Part shown: positions 51,217 to 60,321 of the stretch, piece after piece
How positions within the stretch are numbered: position 1 is the first letter of the stretch
How the letters are laid out: every line of letters starts with the position of its first letter
NCBI GenBank assembly: GCA_913056345.1
Contig: CAJXMH010000001.1
Location: 1-64,000 of the forward strand
DNA from: an uncultured Flavobacteriales bacterium
GTDB taxonomy: Bacteria > Bacteroidota > Bacteroidia > Flavobacteriales_E > Vicingaceae
Direction: 5' to 3'
Length of the DNA: 64,000 nucleotides
The notes under the pieces: model-generated
What the model saw: the letters and a program-made list of their open reading frames with translations, nothing else
What the model was told of the DNA's origin: nothing
Database searches by the model: none
Made by a program: the position numbers and the translations under genes

Positions 51217-52086
51217 TTAAACTGGAATTGGAATATAGGTATCATCGCCAGGAACTTTAGGAAACTTTTTACTTTCCCAATCTCTCTTGGCTTCCTGTAA
51301 GCGCTCTTTTGAGCTTGAAGCAAAATTCCACAGCAAGTAGCGTTCTTCAGGAAAGGGCTCGCCTCCAAATAGCAATAGCTTACTGCCTTTCGGAACTTGG
51401 ATGCGACATGCAGTTTCACTTTTGCTGATCAACATCTGACCTGCGCTCACTTTTTCACCTTGATCCACTAGGTGACCTTCTACAATTACAAAAGCAATTT
51501 CCCCTTTAAGGTGGTCACGTAGATTCAATTCACCATCGGCCTTTGCTTCAACATCTACCATAAACATTGGAGAGTAGCCTTTTAAAGGAGACTGTTTGCC
51601 AAAGCCCTTTCCCGCTACTAGTCTAAAACGAAACCCTTCTTCCTCCCACTCAGGCAGTTCCTTGGCAGCATAATAATCAAAACGAGCTTTCATTTCTTCC
51701 TTTTCCTTTGGAAGGGCAAGCCAAATTTGATAGCCATGCATTATTTGACTTTCGAGTTTTCTTCTTTGCTGAGGTGTTCTTTCAGTGTGAGTAACTCCAC
51801 TCCCAGATGTCATAAACCCAGCATCGCCGGCTTTGACAACTTCAACTGCTCCTGTGCTGTCTTTATGTTCAATTTGGCCCTCGTACAAATAGGTGAGGGT
51901 GCATAAACCAATGTGTGGGTGCTGGTCAACATCCATAAAGTGACCTTCTTTCAACTCTACAGGTCCCATGTGATCAATAAATACGAAAGGACCTACACTT
52001 CTTTTTTTTCGAAAAGGTAAAAGCCTACCTACTAAAAAGCGCCCGATATCTCTCTGACGCTCATCAACGACCATTTTATTATTCAT
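51217..52086 (-). CDS. Pirin-family cupin
   Basis: Bicupin of the pirin family; some members have quercetinase activity or act as regulators. In 289 residues the N-terminal cupin has VGPFVFIDHMGPVE, the metal His pair in DQHPHIGLCTLTYLYEG and SGSGVTHTER, and the C-terminal cupin ends in LLLFGGEPFPEERYLLWNFASSS. Metal ligands are kept in the first cupin only, as usual. Convergent with acs. Confidence 0.88.
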   Translation of the reverse strand: MNNKMVVDERQRDIGRFLVGRLLPFRKKRSVGPFVFIDHMGPVELKEGHFMDVDQHPHIGLCTLTYLYEGQIEHKDSTGAVEVVKAGDAGFMTSGSGVTHTERTPQQRRKLESQIMHGYQIWLALPKEKEEMKARFDYYAAKELPEWEEEGFRFRLVAGKGFGKQSPLKGYSPMFMVDVEAKADGELNLRDHLKGEIAFVIVEGHLVDQGEKVSAGQMLISKSETACRIQVPKGSKLLLFGGEPFPEERYLLWNFASSSKERLQEAKRDWESKKFPKVPGDDTYIPIPV

Positions 52087-52114
52087 AATCTAAAGGTAGT
52101 CTAAAATTTAGGCC

Positions 52115-52144
52115 AAAAAAAACCTCGAAGTGGAAACTCCGAGG
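52115..52144 (-). terminator. Intrinsic terminator after rplS
   Basis: On the minus strand CCTCGGAGTTTCCACTTCGAGG forms a stem and is followed by eight T residues, 24 bp after the rplS stop. Confidence 0.8.
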
Positions 52145-52168
52145 CCTTTGTAATTATCAAATGAACTT

Positions 52169-52534
52169 TTATTTTTTGTCCGTCTTAACAAAAAGCTTTT
52201 CTTTAATTCTCGCTGCTTTACCAGTTCTTTTTCTCATGTAGAAAATTCTAGCTCTTCTAACAGATCCACTTTTATTTACTTTAATGCTTTCAATAAAAGG
52301 AGAACTCATGGGGAAAACTCTTTCAACTCCCATACCACCAGATACTTTTCGTACTGTAAAGGTTTCGCTAACGCCACTTCCTCTTCTTTGGATAACAGTG
52401 CCTTGAAACACCTGTACTCTTTCTTTGTTTCCTTCTCTAATTGTGTAAGAAACTGAAACGGTGTCACCTGCTTTGAAATCAGGAAGTTCGTTGGTTTCTA
52501 CTAAGTCTTGTTCTACGAATTTTATAGCGTCCAT
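52169..52534 (-). CDS. rplS: 50S ribosomal protein L19
   Basis: Large-subunit protein at the 30S/50S interface. The 121-residue protein has the standard FKAGDTVSVSYTIREGNKER, VQVFQGTVIQRRGSG and FTVRKVSGGMGVERVFPM blocks and an end FYMRKRTGKAARIKEK. It has its own promoter and terminator, and trmD lies 68 bp upstream. rpsP and rimM, which often precede it, are 40 kb away here. Confidence 0.95.
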   Translation of the reverse strand: MDAIKFVEQDLVETNELPDFKAGDTVSVSYTIREGNKERVQVFQGTVIQRRGSGVSETFTVRKVSGGMGVERVFPMSSPFIESIKVNKSGSVRRARIFYMRKRTGKAARIKEKLFVKTDKK

Positions 52535-52568
52535 GGCTTGAAGTATATAAGTCTCAAAAATTGGAACA

Positions 52569-52598
52569 CAAAAGTAGACTTTTAAATTAAATCAACAA
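52569..52598 (-). promoter_or_regulatory. Promoter of rplS
   Basis: On the minus strand TTG (52596-52598), 19 bp, then TACTTTTG (52569-52576), an exact TAnnTTTG. It lies between trmD and rplS, so rplS can be transcribed on its own. Confidence 0.55.
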
Positions 52599-52602
52599 GC
52601 AC

Positions 52603-53289
52603 TTATTCTGAATAATTTTTCATTGAATTAGGCCTTCTTTCTTGCGTTCGAGCTATGCTTTTTTCATGCCGCCATTCTTCAATTTTCTTTAGGTTTCCAG
52701 AACGCAGTATTTCAGGAACATGCCACCCATTATAGTTAGCAGGTCTGGTGTACACCGGCGGGGCTAACAGGCCATCTTGAAAGGAATCAGAAAGAGCAGA
52801 GGTTTCATCGTTTAATACCCCCGGCAGCAACCGGATAATGCTATCGGCTAAAACAGCTGCTGCTAATTCACCTCCTGAAAGAACATAATCTCCGATTGAA
52901 ATTTCTTTGGTGATCAAATGTTGTCGCACTCGCTCGTCTACTCCTTTGTAATGTCCACAAAGCATGATTAAATTGCCTTTCAATGAAAGTTGATTACTGA
53001 TCTTTTGGTTAAGTAATTCACCATCAGGGGTTAAGTAGATTACTTCATCATAGCTTCTTTTTGCTTTTAACGCCCCAATGCACCGGTCGATCGGCTCTAT
53101 GTTCATCACCATTCCTGCCCCTCCTCCGAATGCGTAATCATCAACAGACTTTTGCTTGTCTAAACTGAAGTCTCTTAAGTTGTGAAGCACAACTTCTACC
53201 AACCCTTTTTGCTGAGCCCTTTTCAAAATAGAATCTGAAAAAGGACTCTCCAACAATTGGGGAAGAACCGAAATAATGTCAATCCGCAT
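52603..53289 (-). CDS. trmD: tRNA (guanine(37)-N1)-methyltransferase
   Basis: SPOUT-fold enzyme making m1G37 in tRNAs. The 228 residues have [20 protein letters not shown], the catalytic-region [13 protein letters not shown] (about 51-63, Asp at the start), [15 protein letters not shown] and [12 protein letters not shown], the SAM knot. Length is standard. A TAATTTTG box lies at 53304-53311 just upstream. Confidence 0.94.
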   Translation of the reverse strand: MRIDIISVLPQLLESPFSDSILKRAQQKGLVEVVLHNLRDFSLDKQKSVDDYAFGGGAGMVMNIEPIDRCIGALKAKRSYDEVIYLTPDGELLNQKISNQLSLKGNLIMLCGHYKGVDERVRQHLITKEISIGDYVLSGGELAAAVLADSIIRLLPGVLNDETSALSDSFQDGLLAPPVYTRPANYNGWHVPEILRSGNLKKIEEWRHEKSIARTQERRPNSMKNYSE

Positions 53290-53379
53290 GCTTCAATTTT
53301 TAGCAAAATTAATGCTTTTATGCTCTTCCGCTTGTGATATGCTTTTTGGGCTGCTTATTTTTACAATTCTCAGTCTATC

Positions 53380-54429
53380 ATGAAAAAAAAGAAGAAAAGA
53401 AAAATCCAAGTTGGTCTTATTTTATTCCTCTTGGGCTTTTCTGTTGCCTTGTTGTTTGTTTACCGCTATTACCAAAAGATTTACCAGCCCGCTGTTCAAT
53501 TAGAGCAAGCTGAAGGTTATTATTACATTCATTCTAATTGGGATTTTAAAACCTTGGTGCAAGATCTTTATCAAAAGAAAATCATAGTTGATACCGCTTC
53601 TTTTATTTGGGTAGCAAAGCAGAAGTCTTTTTCTAAACCTAAAGCTGGGCGGTATCAGATAAACGATGGAATGAGCAACAACCAATTGGTTAATTTATTC
53701 CGGTCAGGCAAACAGCTTCCGGTTAAGCTTAGCTTTAATAGTTTAAGAAGTAAGCAAGCGCTAGCCTCTCGTGTAGCAGAACAAATAGAGGCTGATTCTG
53801 CTCAGTTGATGCAGTTGCTAGAAGACCCTGAAACAGCTTCTAAATATGGTTTTACCAAGAGAACTTTCATTTGCATGTTTCTACCCAATACTTATGAGTT
53901 TTATTGGGATACCCAAGCAGCTGATTTTATAGCAAGAATGGCCAAAGAGTACAAGCGTTTTTGGAATCAAGAACGGATATCAAAGGCAAAGGCGCTTAAC
54001 TTATCGCAATCTGAAGTGAGTATTTTAGCTTCTATCGTTCAAGCGGAACAAATGGCTCATCCTGATGAGCGGCCAAAGGTTGCGGGATTGTACATTAATC
54101 GTTTAAGGCGTGGTATGCGCTTGCAATCAGATCCAACCTTGATTTATGCTTTAGGTGATTTTAGCATTAAAAGGGTGTTAAACCGACATAAAGCAGTAGA
54201 TTCTCCATACAACACGTATAAATATACAGGCCTCCCTCCAGGTCCCATTTACCTACCAGATCGATCTTCTATTGAGGCTGTGCTTAACTACCAAAAGCAC
54301 GACTATTTATACATGTGCGCCAAAGCAGATTTCTCTTCTTACCACAACTTTAGCAAATCTTTAAGGCAACATAACATTTACGCCAGACAGTATCAGCGAG
54401 AGCTGAATAGACGCAAGATAATGCGCTAA
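53380..54429 (+). CDS. mltG: Endolytic transglycosylase MltG
   Basis: Membrane-bound lytic transglycosylase that ends nascent glycan strands. The 349-residue protein has one membrane segment (GLILFLLGFSVALLFVYRYY, about 8-27), a LysM-like/YceG N-terminal domain, and the catalytic E223 in SIVQAEQMAHPDER followed by VAGLYINRLRRGMRLQSDPT and NTYKYTGLPPGPI, the diagnostic YceG blocks. Expected at division or elongation sites in the periplasm. Confidence 0.92.
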   Translation: MKKKKKRKIQVGLILFLLGFSVALLFVYRYYQKIYQPAVQLEQAEGYYYIHSNWDFKTLVQDLYQKKIIVDTASFIWVAKQKSFSKPKAGRYQINDGMSNNQLVNLFRSGKQLPVKLSFNSLRSKQALASRVAEQIEADSAQLMQLLEDPETASKYGFTKRTFICMFLPNTYEFYWDTQAADFIARMAKEYKRFWNQERISKAKALNLSQSEVSILASIVQAEQMAHPDERPKVAGLYINRLRRGMRLQSDPTLIYALGDFSIKRVLNRHKAVDSPYNTYKYTGLPPGPIYLPDRSSIEAVLNYQKHDYLYMCAKADFSSYHNFSKSLRQHNIYARQYQRELNRRKIMR

Positions 54430-54435
54430 TTTTAA

Positions 54436-54443
54436 TACATTTG
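54436..54443 (+). promoter_or_regulatory. Candidate -7 element of the phosphohexomutase gene
   Basis: TACATTTG, an exact TAnnTTTG match, ending 24 bp before the ATG at 54468. No TTG at the expected distance upstream, so only the -7 part is supported. Confidence 0.33.
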
Positions 54444-54467
54444 CCCCCCTAAAAAAGAAATTAGAAA

Positions 54468-55877
54468 ATGTCGAAAATTAAGTTTGGAACAGACGGATGG
54501 CGTGCCATCATTGCTGAGGAATATACGGTAGAAAATGTAGCCAGGGTTTCCATTGGAACCGCGAATTGGTTAAAAGCTAACTTTGAAGAACCTTCAGTGG
54601 TAATTGGCCACGATTGTCGTTTTGCGGGAGAGCTTTTTGCTGAAACTGCTGCTAAAGTATTTGCCGATAGTGGCATAAAAGTATATCTAGCAAAGGGGTT
54701 TGTTACCACTCCTATGGTTTCTCTAGGAACTTTAGAAAAGAAGGCTTCATTGGGAGTAGTTATTACAGCTTCCCATAACCCGCCATCTTACAATGGTTAT
54801 AAGCTAAAAGGTAGTTTTGGTGGACCTTTACTTCCCGCTCAAGTGCAGGAGGTAGAAGACTTGATTCCTGACGTTAATACCATAGACCTAGATGCTATTG
54901 ATCTTAGCGCTTTTGAAGCAAAGGGAACAGTAGCAGATCTTGACCTTGAAACAATGTATGTTAAGCATGTTGAGCAAAGCTTTGACATGGAAGCAATTCG
55001 TAACTCTAATATGAATTTTGCTTTTGATGCGATGTTCGGAGCAGGGCAAAATGTGATGCGTCGCCTGTTTCCTGATCTGACTTTTTTACATTGCGATTAC
55101 AATCCTGGTTTTGAGGGGCAAGCTCCTGAGCCTATTCATCGAAATTTAGGGGAGTTCTCAGAAATGATCAGACTTTCAGAAGGGGAGATTGATTGTGGTT
55201 TAGCCGTTGATGGCGATGCTGATCGAATTGGATTATACAATAGCAAAGGTGAGTTCGTAGACTCCCATCACATTATTTTGCTACTCATCAAATACCTAGT
55301 AGAAGAGAAAAAGATGGGAGGTAAAGTAGTGCTTGCTTTCTCTGTTTCGCCAAAAGCAAAGAAAATGTGCGAACTACTTGGATTAGATATTGAGGTTGTA
55401 AAAATTGGCTTCAAGCACATTGCTGGTCACATGGTTAACGAAGATGTGCTATTGGGTGGAGAAGAATCAGGAGGAATAGCCATTAAAGGCCATATACCTG
55501 AGCGCGATGGAATTTGGATGGGCTTAACCATTTGGGAATACATGGTAAAATCAGGTAAGACGTTGGAGCAGCTTATTGATGGAGTTTATGAAATGGTAGG
55601 TAGCTTTAAATTTGAGCGAATCGACTTGCATTTGCAGGAAGCTGATAAGCTAAGAATCATGCAAAACTGTGCTGATGACAAATACAAATCATTCGGCGGC
55701 TACAAAGTAAATTCTGTTGACAAGATAGACGGCTATAAGTACTATTTTGACAATGATGAATGGGTCATGATCAGACCTTCAGGAACTGAGCCTGTTTTGC
55801 GCACTTATGCTGAATCAAATGATACTGAGGGTGCCTTTAAAATTCTAAAAGAGGTACACGAAACCATAAAAAAGTAA
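54468..55877 (+). CDS. Phosphoglucomutase/phosphomannomutase family enzyme
   Basis: Moves phosphate between C1 and C6 (or C4/C5 in glucosamine) of hexoses. In 469 residues the phosphoserine is S102 in ITASHNPPSYNGYK, the metal loop is DGDADRIGLYN (D248), the sugar-binding loop is GGEESGGIAIKGHIPERDG and the phosphate-binding loop RPSGTEPVLRTYAES. All four domains are complete. Glucose, mannose or GlcN specificity cannot be told from these motifs. Confidence 0.9.
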   Translation: MSKIKFGTDGWRAIIAEEYTVENVARVSIGTANWLKANFEEPSVVIGHDCRFAGELFAETAAKVFADSGIKVYLAKGFVTTPMVSLGTLEKKASLGVVITASHNPPSYNGYKLKGSFGGPLLPAQVQEVEDLIPDVNTIDLDAIDLSAFEAKGTVADLDLETMYVKHVEQSFDMEAIRNSNMNFAFDAMFGAGQNVMRRLFPDLTFLHCDYNPGFEGQAPEPIHRNLGEFSEMIRLSEGEIDCGLAVDGDADRIGLYNSKGEFVDSHHIILLLIKYLVEEKKMGGKVVLAFSVSPKAKKMCELLGLDIEVVKIGFKHIAGHMVNEDVLLGGEESGGIAIKGHIPERDGIWMGLTIWEYMVKSGKTLEQLIDGVYEMVGSFKFERIDLHLQEADKLRIMQNCADDKYKSFGGYKVNSVDKIDGYKYYFDNDEWVMIRPSGTEPVLRTYAESNDTEGAFKILKEVHETIKK

Positions 55878-55892
55878 AACGTTACAGTTGCA

Positions 55893-55925
55893 AAGCCCCT
55901 TGAAAGTAAATCAAGGGGCTTTTTT
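55893..55925 (+). terminator. Intrinsic terminator after the phosphohexomutase gene
   Basis: AAGCCCCTTGA / TCAAGGGGCTT with an 8-base loop and then a T-run, 15 bp after the stop codon. Confidence 0.85.
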
Positions 55926-55930
55926 ATGCC

Positions 55931-56377
55931 CTAAAGTTTGTGGTATATCTTGGAAATAATCTTCCAGCCCTCTTCGTAGCGGTATAAAGAAATGTAATCT
56001 AGATAGGTTTGGGTTTTGCCTTCATAGTATCTAACCTTGGCTACTGCTACGTCTCCGCTTACATCAATAAAATCAAACTCCAAAGAGACTTGATTGCCCT
56101 CTTTTCTTGGTAGTTTGCCGCTTGCTAAACTCTTTTTCTTATACTCTTTCCAGCGCTCTAAACTTAGCAGGTCTAGTTTTTCGCTGTTACCCCTACTGAT
56201 CATGCTAAAGTCGGGGTGAAAACCGCGGTCGATCTTATCCATGTTTCCCTCATTTTGCAGTCCCTCAGCATAGGCTAGTTGAATCAATTCTGAAATTGCT
56301 TTTTGATCAGTATTGTATTCCTGAGAGAAAGAAGGAGTCAGGTAGAGACTTAATAAAACGAAGATAGCGTATTTCAT
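55931..56377 (-). CDS. Exported NTF2-like (SnoaL/lumazine-binding type) protein
   Basis: Unknown function. The start at 56377 (MKYAIFVLLSLYLTPSFSQ) places the signal peptide at the N-terminus; the longer frame includes the upstream terminator. The mature part is an NTF2-like cone fold: DQKAISELIQLAYAEGLQNEG, HPDFSMISR, and the strands VAKVRYYEGKTQTYLDYISLYRYEEGWKI. Such domains serve as scaffolds or enzymes; nothing shows which. Confidence 0.75.
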   Translation of the reverse strand: MKYAIFVLLSLYLTPSFSQEYNTDQKAISELIQLAYAEGLQNEGNMDKIDRGFHPDFSMISRGNSEKLDLLSLERWKEYKKKSLASGKLPRKEGNQVSLEFDFIDVSGDVAVAKVRYYEGKTQTYLDYISLYRYEEGWKIISKIYHKL

Positions 56378-56390
56378 GACTTTTTTAAAT

Positions 56391-56421
56391 AAAAAAACCC
56401 ACAAGCATCTTGTGGGTTTCG
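56391..56421 (-). terminator. Intrinsic terminator, minus strand
   Basis: AAACCCACAAG / CTTGTGGGTTT stem; on the minus strand it is followed by a T-run. It ends transcription of the acidic lipoprotein gene at 56439. Confidence 0.8.
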
Positions 56422-56438
56422 TTGTTTGTAATCCAGCT

Positions 56439-57035
56439 TTAGTTGGCAGATTTGAATAGATCTAAATATTCTCTTACTTCAGCCTGAAGTTCTTCTGCGT
56501 CAAGGTTTTTAATGTTGTATTCTGATTCGTCTTCTTCTGAAACTTCTTTGATCATTTCTCCATTACTGAAGTAATAAAGTTTATCAATTTTTTCCTTTTC
56601 TTTACCTCGCTCACCTTCTCCATTATCCTCAATCACAGCTAAAATTAATTGCTCATCAGCCAAGTAGAATTCTTCGGTTCTTTTGCTGATGTCCGCATAG
56701 GGATAAGTCTTGATTCTAACAACTGCTCCGTTTTCATCAGTGTAGTAATCTATTTTACTCCACTTTTGCTTAACCTTTGCTCTAAGGCTATCGGTTTTCA
56801 ATACAGTTGCTTCTCCGAGGTTTTCTTCTATAGCGCTTCTTGTTTCGTCTATTTCAGAAACAAGCGATTCAATTGTTTCTTCAGATAAAGTTTCATCTGT
56901 ATTAGTTTCTTTAGCTTCAACTTCTGTCGATTTTTCAGTTGTTGTTTCTGCTTCTTTTACTTCTTTATTTTCTACTTGACCTTGGCAGGCAAAAAGAAAT
57001 GAGGCAGCAATGATGCCTATGCTTAATTTGTTCAT
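56439..57035 (-). CDS. Acidic lipoprotein of unknown function
   Basis: The 198-residue protein has a lipobox (SFLFACQGQ, Cys17), then an acidic Glu/Thr-rich linker (about 20-60) and a soluble domain with VKQKWSKIDYYTDENGAVVRI and KIDKLYYFSNGEMIKE. No family recognised. Likely outer-membrane anchored and exposed to the periplasm. Confidence 0.7.
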   Translation of the reverse strand: MNKLSIGIIAASFLFACQGQVENKEVKEAETTTEKSTEVEAKETNTDETLSEETIESLVSEIDETRSAIEENLGEATVLKTDSLRAKVKQKWSKIDYYTDENGAVVRIKTYPYADISKRTEEFYLADEQLILAVIEDNGEGERGKEKEKIDKLYYFSNGEMIKEVSEEDESEYNIKNLDAEELQAEVREYLDLFKSAN

Positions 57036-57123
57036 TTTAATTACTCAATTATTGATTAATGAAGTTACAAATTTAAGGAAGCAATCAATCCCTTGATTGG
57101 GTTTTCAAAAAAATCATTTTGAC

Positions 57124-57567
57124 TTATGTTTTTAATAACCCCTTTACCTTGATCCAAAAGAGCACCGAAGCAGGATTATCAGATTTAGCTAAGAAGGGAA
57201 ACTCGTTAATCTTTTCAGTAAGCAAGGCCTCACTTTCAATGAAGTTTTCTATTTGGTCTTCTTGGAAAAATGCCATTTTCCAATTTTTAAATACCCGTTC
57301 TTCAGCTTCAAATCTCCCTAAGGTGGTGACATTATAGTGTCGCTCATCCTTTTTTATTTTTTGGTATAAGGCTTCTAAATTGGCCTCTTCACCTTCTAAA
57401 AATTGAATGTAGCGTTGATTGTGATAGATCAAGCAACCGCTAATGCCTAAAGGGCCATTGTTTCTTTCTGACTGTTGCAGAATAGTTTCTACCTCTTCTT
57501 TTGTAGCGGGTGAAGTAGCTCTTGAGCGATAGATTAGTTGGTGCAGCATAGAAAAATTGGCCGTCAT
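57124..57567 (-). CDS. BLUF-domain blue-light sensor
   Basis: FAD-binding photoreceptor. The 147-residue protein is a BLUF domain with a short C-terminal extension and no output domain. The flavin-contact Tyr lies in LHQLIYRSRAT, and the key Gln is in YHNQRYIQFLEG, after NNGPLGISGCLIY with the Asn. The start may be MTANF at 57567 or the inner Met (57549) next to LHQLIYRS. A stand-alone BLUF protein must signal through an unknown partner. Confidence 0.87.
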   Translation of the reverse strand: MTANFSMLHQLIYRSRATSPATKEEVETILQQSERNNGPLGISGCLIYHNQRYIQFLEGEEANLEALYQKIKKDERHYNVTTLGRFEAEERVFKNWKMAFFQEDQIENFIESEALLTEKINEFPFLAKSDNPASVLFWIKVKGLLKT

Positions 57568-57731
57568 GGTTTGTACGCCCCTAAATTACCATCTTTATGT
57601 AAATATTGCATAAACACCGAAATATCTTATGATTCCTTGCTTGCTTTGTATCCAATTAAGCTATTGCCGAACATTAAACTTTACTAAGAGTTGCATCTTT
57701 ACTTTTACACATGAAAAATTTAGGCTAGTAA

Positions 57732-59867
57732 ATGCGCTTTTTTGATGAACAGTCAGCAGAAGATCTGGAGTTTCCTAAGATTAGGAATTGGCTACAGGCA
57801 AAGGCTCAAACAGCTAGTATTCAGGATAAATTCAAGCAACTACAAACTTATCGTGACCATAAGCAAGCGGAACGAAGTTTGGTTTTGACCCACGAATTAC
57901 AGCAAATTCGAAATCAAGGCTTGCGCTTTCCAAGGCTAGAGTTGAAAGAAGTCAAAAAAGAGATTCGTCTACTAGAGATTAGCGGTTCGGTCTTGGAGGT
58001 AGATAGTTTTATTAACTTGTTGGATACAAGTCGTTTAGTCAACGATCTTTTTGCCTTTTTCAAGGCAGAAGAACCATCCTTTTACGAGCTGAAGTCGCTT
58101 CTTCAAGATGCCTACCCCACAAAGACTATAGAAAAACTAATGGAACGTATTTTCGATAGTCGTTTCAAAATAAAGGACGATGCTTCTGAGGATTTATTAC
58201 AGATCAGACAATCCATTAGCACCAAACGCAGACAAATTAATCGAAACTTCAATAAAGTGTTGAAATCAGCACAGGCAAAGGGCTATGTTGGAGATATAAA
58301 AGAAAACATAATCGATAACCGCAGAGTGTTGACGGTACTGTCTTCTTATAAAAGAATGGTAGATGGGGGAGTACTTGGTGCTTCTAAAACCGGTTCCCTA
58401 ACTTATATTGAGCCTAAAGCTAATCAGTCCCTGAATTTAGAGCTCGATCAGTTAGTAGATGATGAGCGAAAGGAAGTTCGAAAGATATTAGCGGAGTTGA
58501 CCGATCAGATTCGAGCAGATTTGCACTTGATCAAGGCTTATCAGCAAATCGTGCTTGCTTTAGATGAATTGAATGCTAAATTTAAATTAGCCCAAAAACT
58601 GGGAGCTATCAAACCGAAGTTGAACTTTTCAGATCAGCACTTTTACTTGAAGGATGCCTATCATCCGATTTTAATGCAAAAGAATAAAGCAGCCAAACAA
58701 AAGACCATTCCACAGACTTTTGGATTAGATGCTGCTAAACGCATTTTGGTCATATCGGGGCCAAATGCAGGAGGTAAATCTATAACCCTTAAAACTATGG
58801 GACTCTTGCAGCTGATGGTTCAAGCGGGTTTAGCTGTGCCAGTTTCAACTGAAAGTAAGTTTGCTTTTTTTGATTATATCTTATCTGATATAGGAGATAA
58901 TCAGTCTATTGAAAATCAGCTGAGTACCTATAGTTATCGTTTGCAAAGGATGAAGTTTTTTTTAAGCAAAATGGGCCCCAAGTCACTCTTGCTGTTAGAT
59001 GAGTTTGGCACAGGCTCTGATCCTGATCTTGGCGGAGCTTTAGCTGAGGTGTTTTTTGAAAAGCTATACGCTTCGCAGTCTTTTGGGGTATTAACGACCC
59101 ATTATTCCAATATCAAATTAAAAGCGGCACAATTAGCAGAAGCAGAGAATGCGAATATGCTTTTCAATCGCAAGACATTAAAGCCAGAATACCAATTGAT
59201 GGTAGGTCAGCCGGGTTCTTCTTTTACTTTCGAAGTAGCACAAATGAATGGGATTCCCAAAGAAATGCTGCAAGAGGCGAGGCAAAAAGTTGACAGTCAA
59301 AAAGTGAAGTTTGATAAATTAATCTCTGATCTGCAAAGAGAAAAGTCTGTGCTTCAAAAACTAAAACGCGATAGCTATGATGCTAAGGTTGAAATGGAGC
59401 AACAAAAAGAGACTTATGAAGCGAAGAGTGAGCATTTTGAAGAACGCTTAGAACGACAACAAAAACGCATTGAGCGAAATGATAAATACCTAAGTCACGG
59501 TCAGAAGATGCTGCAGTTCATTCAGCAAATGCCCAAGAGTAAAAGCAAGCAAAAAGACCATTGGCAGCTCATCAAGAAATATGTGACCATTGAAAAGGCT
59601 AAGCTGGATGAGGCCATCAGAAAAGCACAAGCAGAACAACGCAAGCAGGAAGCAAAACAGAAAGCCGCCCAACAGAAGAAGAAAAAGAAAAAAGCGAATC
59701 CACAAAAACAGAAAGTGAAACCTAAACCAATAACAGTTGGGCAAAAGGCTAAATTGAAGAACAGCAAACAAGTAGGAGAGGTGATTCAGATTGACGGAAA
59801 TCAAGCCACGGTGCTATTTGGAGTGATGAAAGCTAAAGTAAAATTGAGCGAATTAAAAGGAGTATAA
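57732..59867 (+). CDS. MutS2-like ATPase, no Smr domain
   Basis: Relative of MutS2 (RqcU-type), which binds stalled/collided ribosomes or branched DNA in other bacteria. In 711 residues the clamp/lever part is about 1-325, the P-loop is ISGPNAGGKSITLKTMG (about 340-356) and Walker B SLLLLDEFGTGSDPDLGGAL with D423-E424; THYSNIKLKA follows. The C-terminus is a long charged coiled coil and a Lys-rich stretch ending in a KOW-like strand pair (GEVIQIDGNQATVLFG). The usual C-terminal Smr nuclease domain is absent. Confidence 0.87.
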   Translation: MRFFDEQSAEDLEFPKIRNWLQAKAQTASIQDKFKQLQTYRDHKQAERSLVLTHELQQIRNQGLRFPRLELKEVKKEIRLLEISGSVLEVDSFINLLDTSRLVNDLFAFFKAEEPSFYELKSLLQDAYPTKTIEKLMERIFDSRFKIKDDASEDLLQIRQSISTKRRQINRNFNKVLKSAQAKGYVGDIKENIIDNRRVLTVLSSYKRMVDGGVLGASKTGSLTYIEPKANQSLNLELDQLVDDERKEVRKILAELTDQIRADLHLIKAYQQIVLALDELNAKFKLAQKLGAIKPKLNFSDQHFYLKDAYHPILMQKNKAAKQKTIPQTFGLDAAKRILVISGPNAGGKSITLKTMGLLQLMVQAGLAVPVSTESKFAFFDYILSDIGDNQSIENQLSTYSYRLQRMKFFLSKMGPKSLLLLDEFGTGSDPDLGGALAEVFFEKLYASQSFGVLTTHYSNIKLKAAQLAEAENANMLFNRKTLKPEYQLMVGQPGSSFTFEVAQMNGIPKEMLQEARQKVDSQKVKFDKLISDLQREKSVLQKLKRDSYDAKVEMEQQKETYEAKSEHFEERLERQQKRIERNDKYLSHGQKMLQFIQQMPKSKSKQKDHWQLIKKYVTIEKAKLDEAIRKAQAEQRKQEAKQKAAQQKKKKKKANPQKQKVKPKPITVGQKAKLKNSKQVGEVIQIDGNQATVLFGVMKAKVKLSELKGV

Positions 59868-59907
59868 ATACACTAGAACTTTTCTGTTTGTCGACTGTCT
59901 ACTGATT

Positions 59908-60321
59908 ATGAACCAAACATTTCCGAACTGGATGAGCAGTGTTTTAAAAGCTGCTGCGATCTACAACATTCTCTGGGGCGCTTGGGTAGTGCTCTTTCCT
60001 CAAACCTTTTTTTCGTGGACGGGTATGGAGCCACTCACACATCCCACCGTATGGCAAGGCACAGGCATGATTGTGGGCGTTTATGGCTTAGGATATTGGT
60101 GGGCATCTTTTGATCCGTTAAGGCATTGGCCTATCATTGCAGTGGGTTTTCTAGGAAAGATCTTTGGTCCCATTGGGTTTGTATTCAATCATTTTATTTT
60201 AGGAGAAGTTCCTTTTCAATTTAGCTACACCATGATCACGAATGACCTGATCTGGTGGATTCCATTTTATTTAATCTTACTGCATGTTCACCGAACTACG
60301 CGCTGGAGACTCCGATCCTAA
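59908..60321 (+). CDS. Small four-helix membrane protein
   Basis: Unknown function. The 137-residue product has four helices (about 10-28, 45-66, 75-95, 105-125) and a basic end. Relatives I recall are sometimes labelled alkyl hydroperoxide reductase in databases, which the sequence does not support (no catalytic Cys). Its last 38 bp overlap the next gene in another frame. Confidence 0.6.
   Translation: MNQTFPNWMSSVLKAAAIYNILWGAWVVLFPQTFFSWTGMEPLTHPTVWQGTGMIVGVYGLGYWWASFDPLRHWPIIAVGFLGKIFGPIGFVFNHFILGEVPFQFSYTMITNDLIWWIPFYLILLHVHRTTRWRLRS

Noticed and set aside
57070-57105. Terminator near the BLUF gene
   Set aside because: A weak CAATC/GATTG pair without a following T-run on the relevant strand.
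59490-59804. Hydrophobic frames opposite the MutS2 Lys-rich end
   Set aside because: Hydrophobicity is caused by the complement of AAA/AAG codons, not a real membrane protein.
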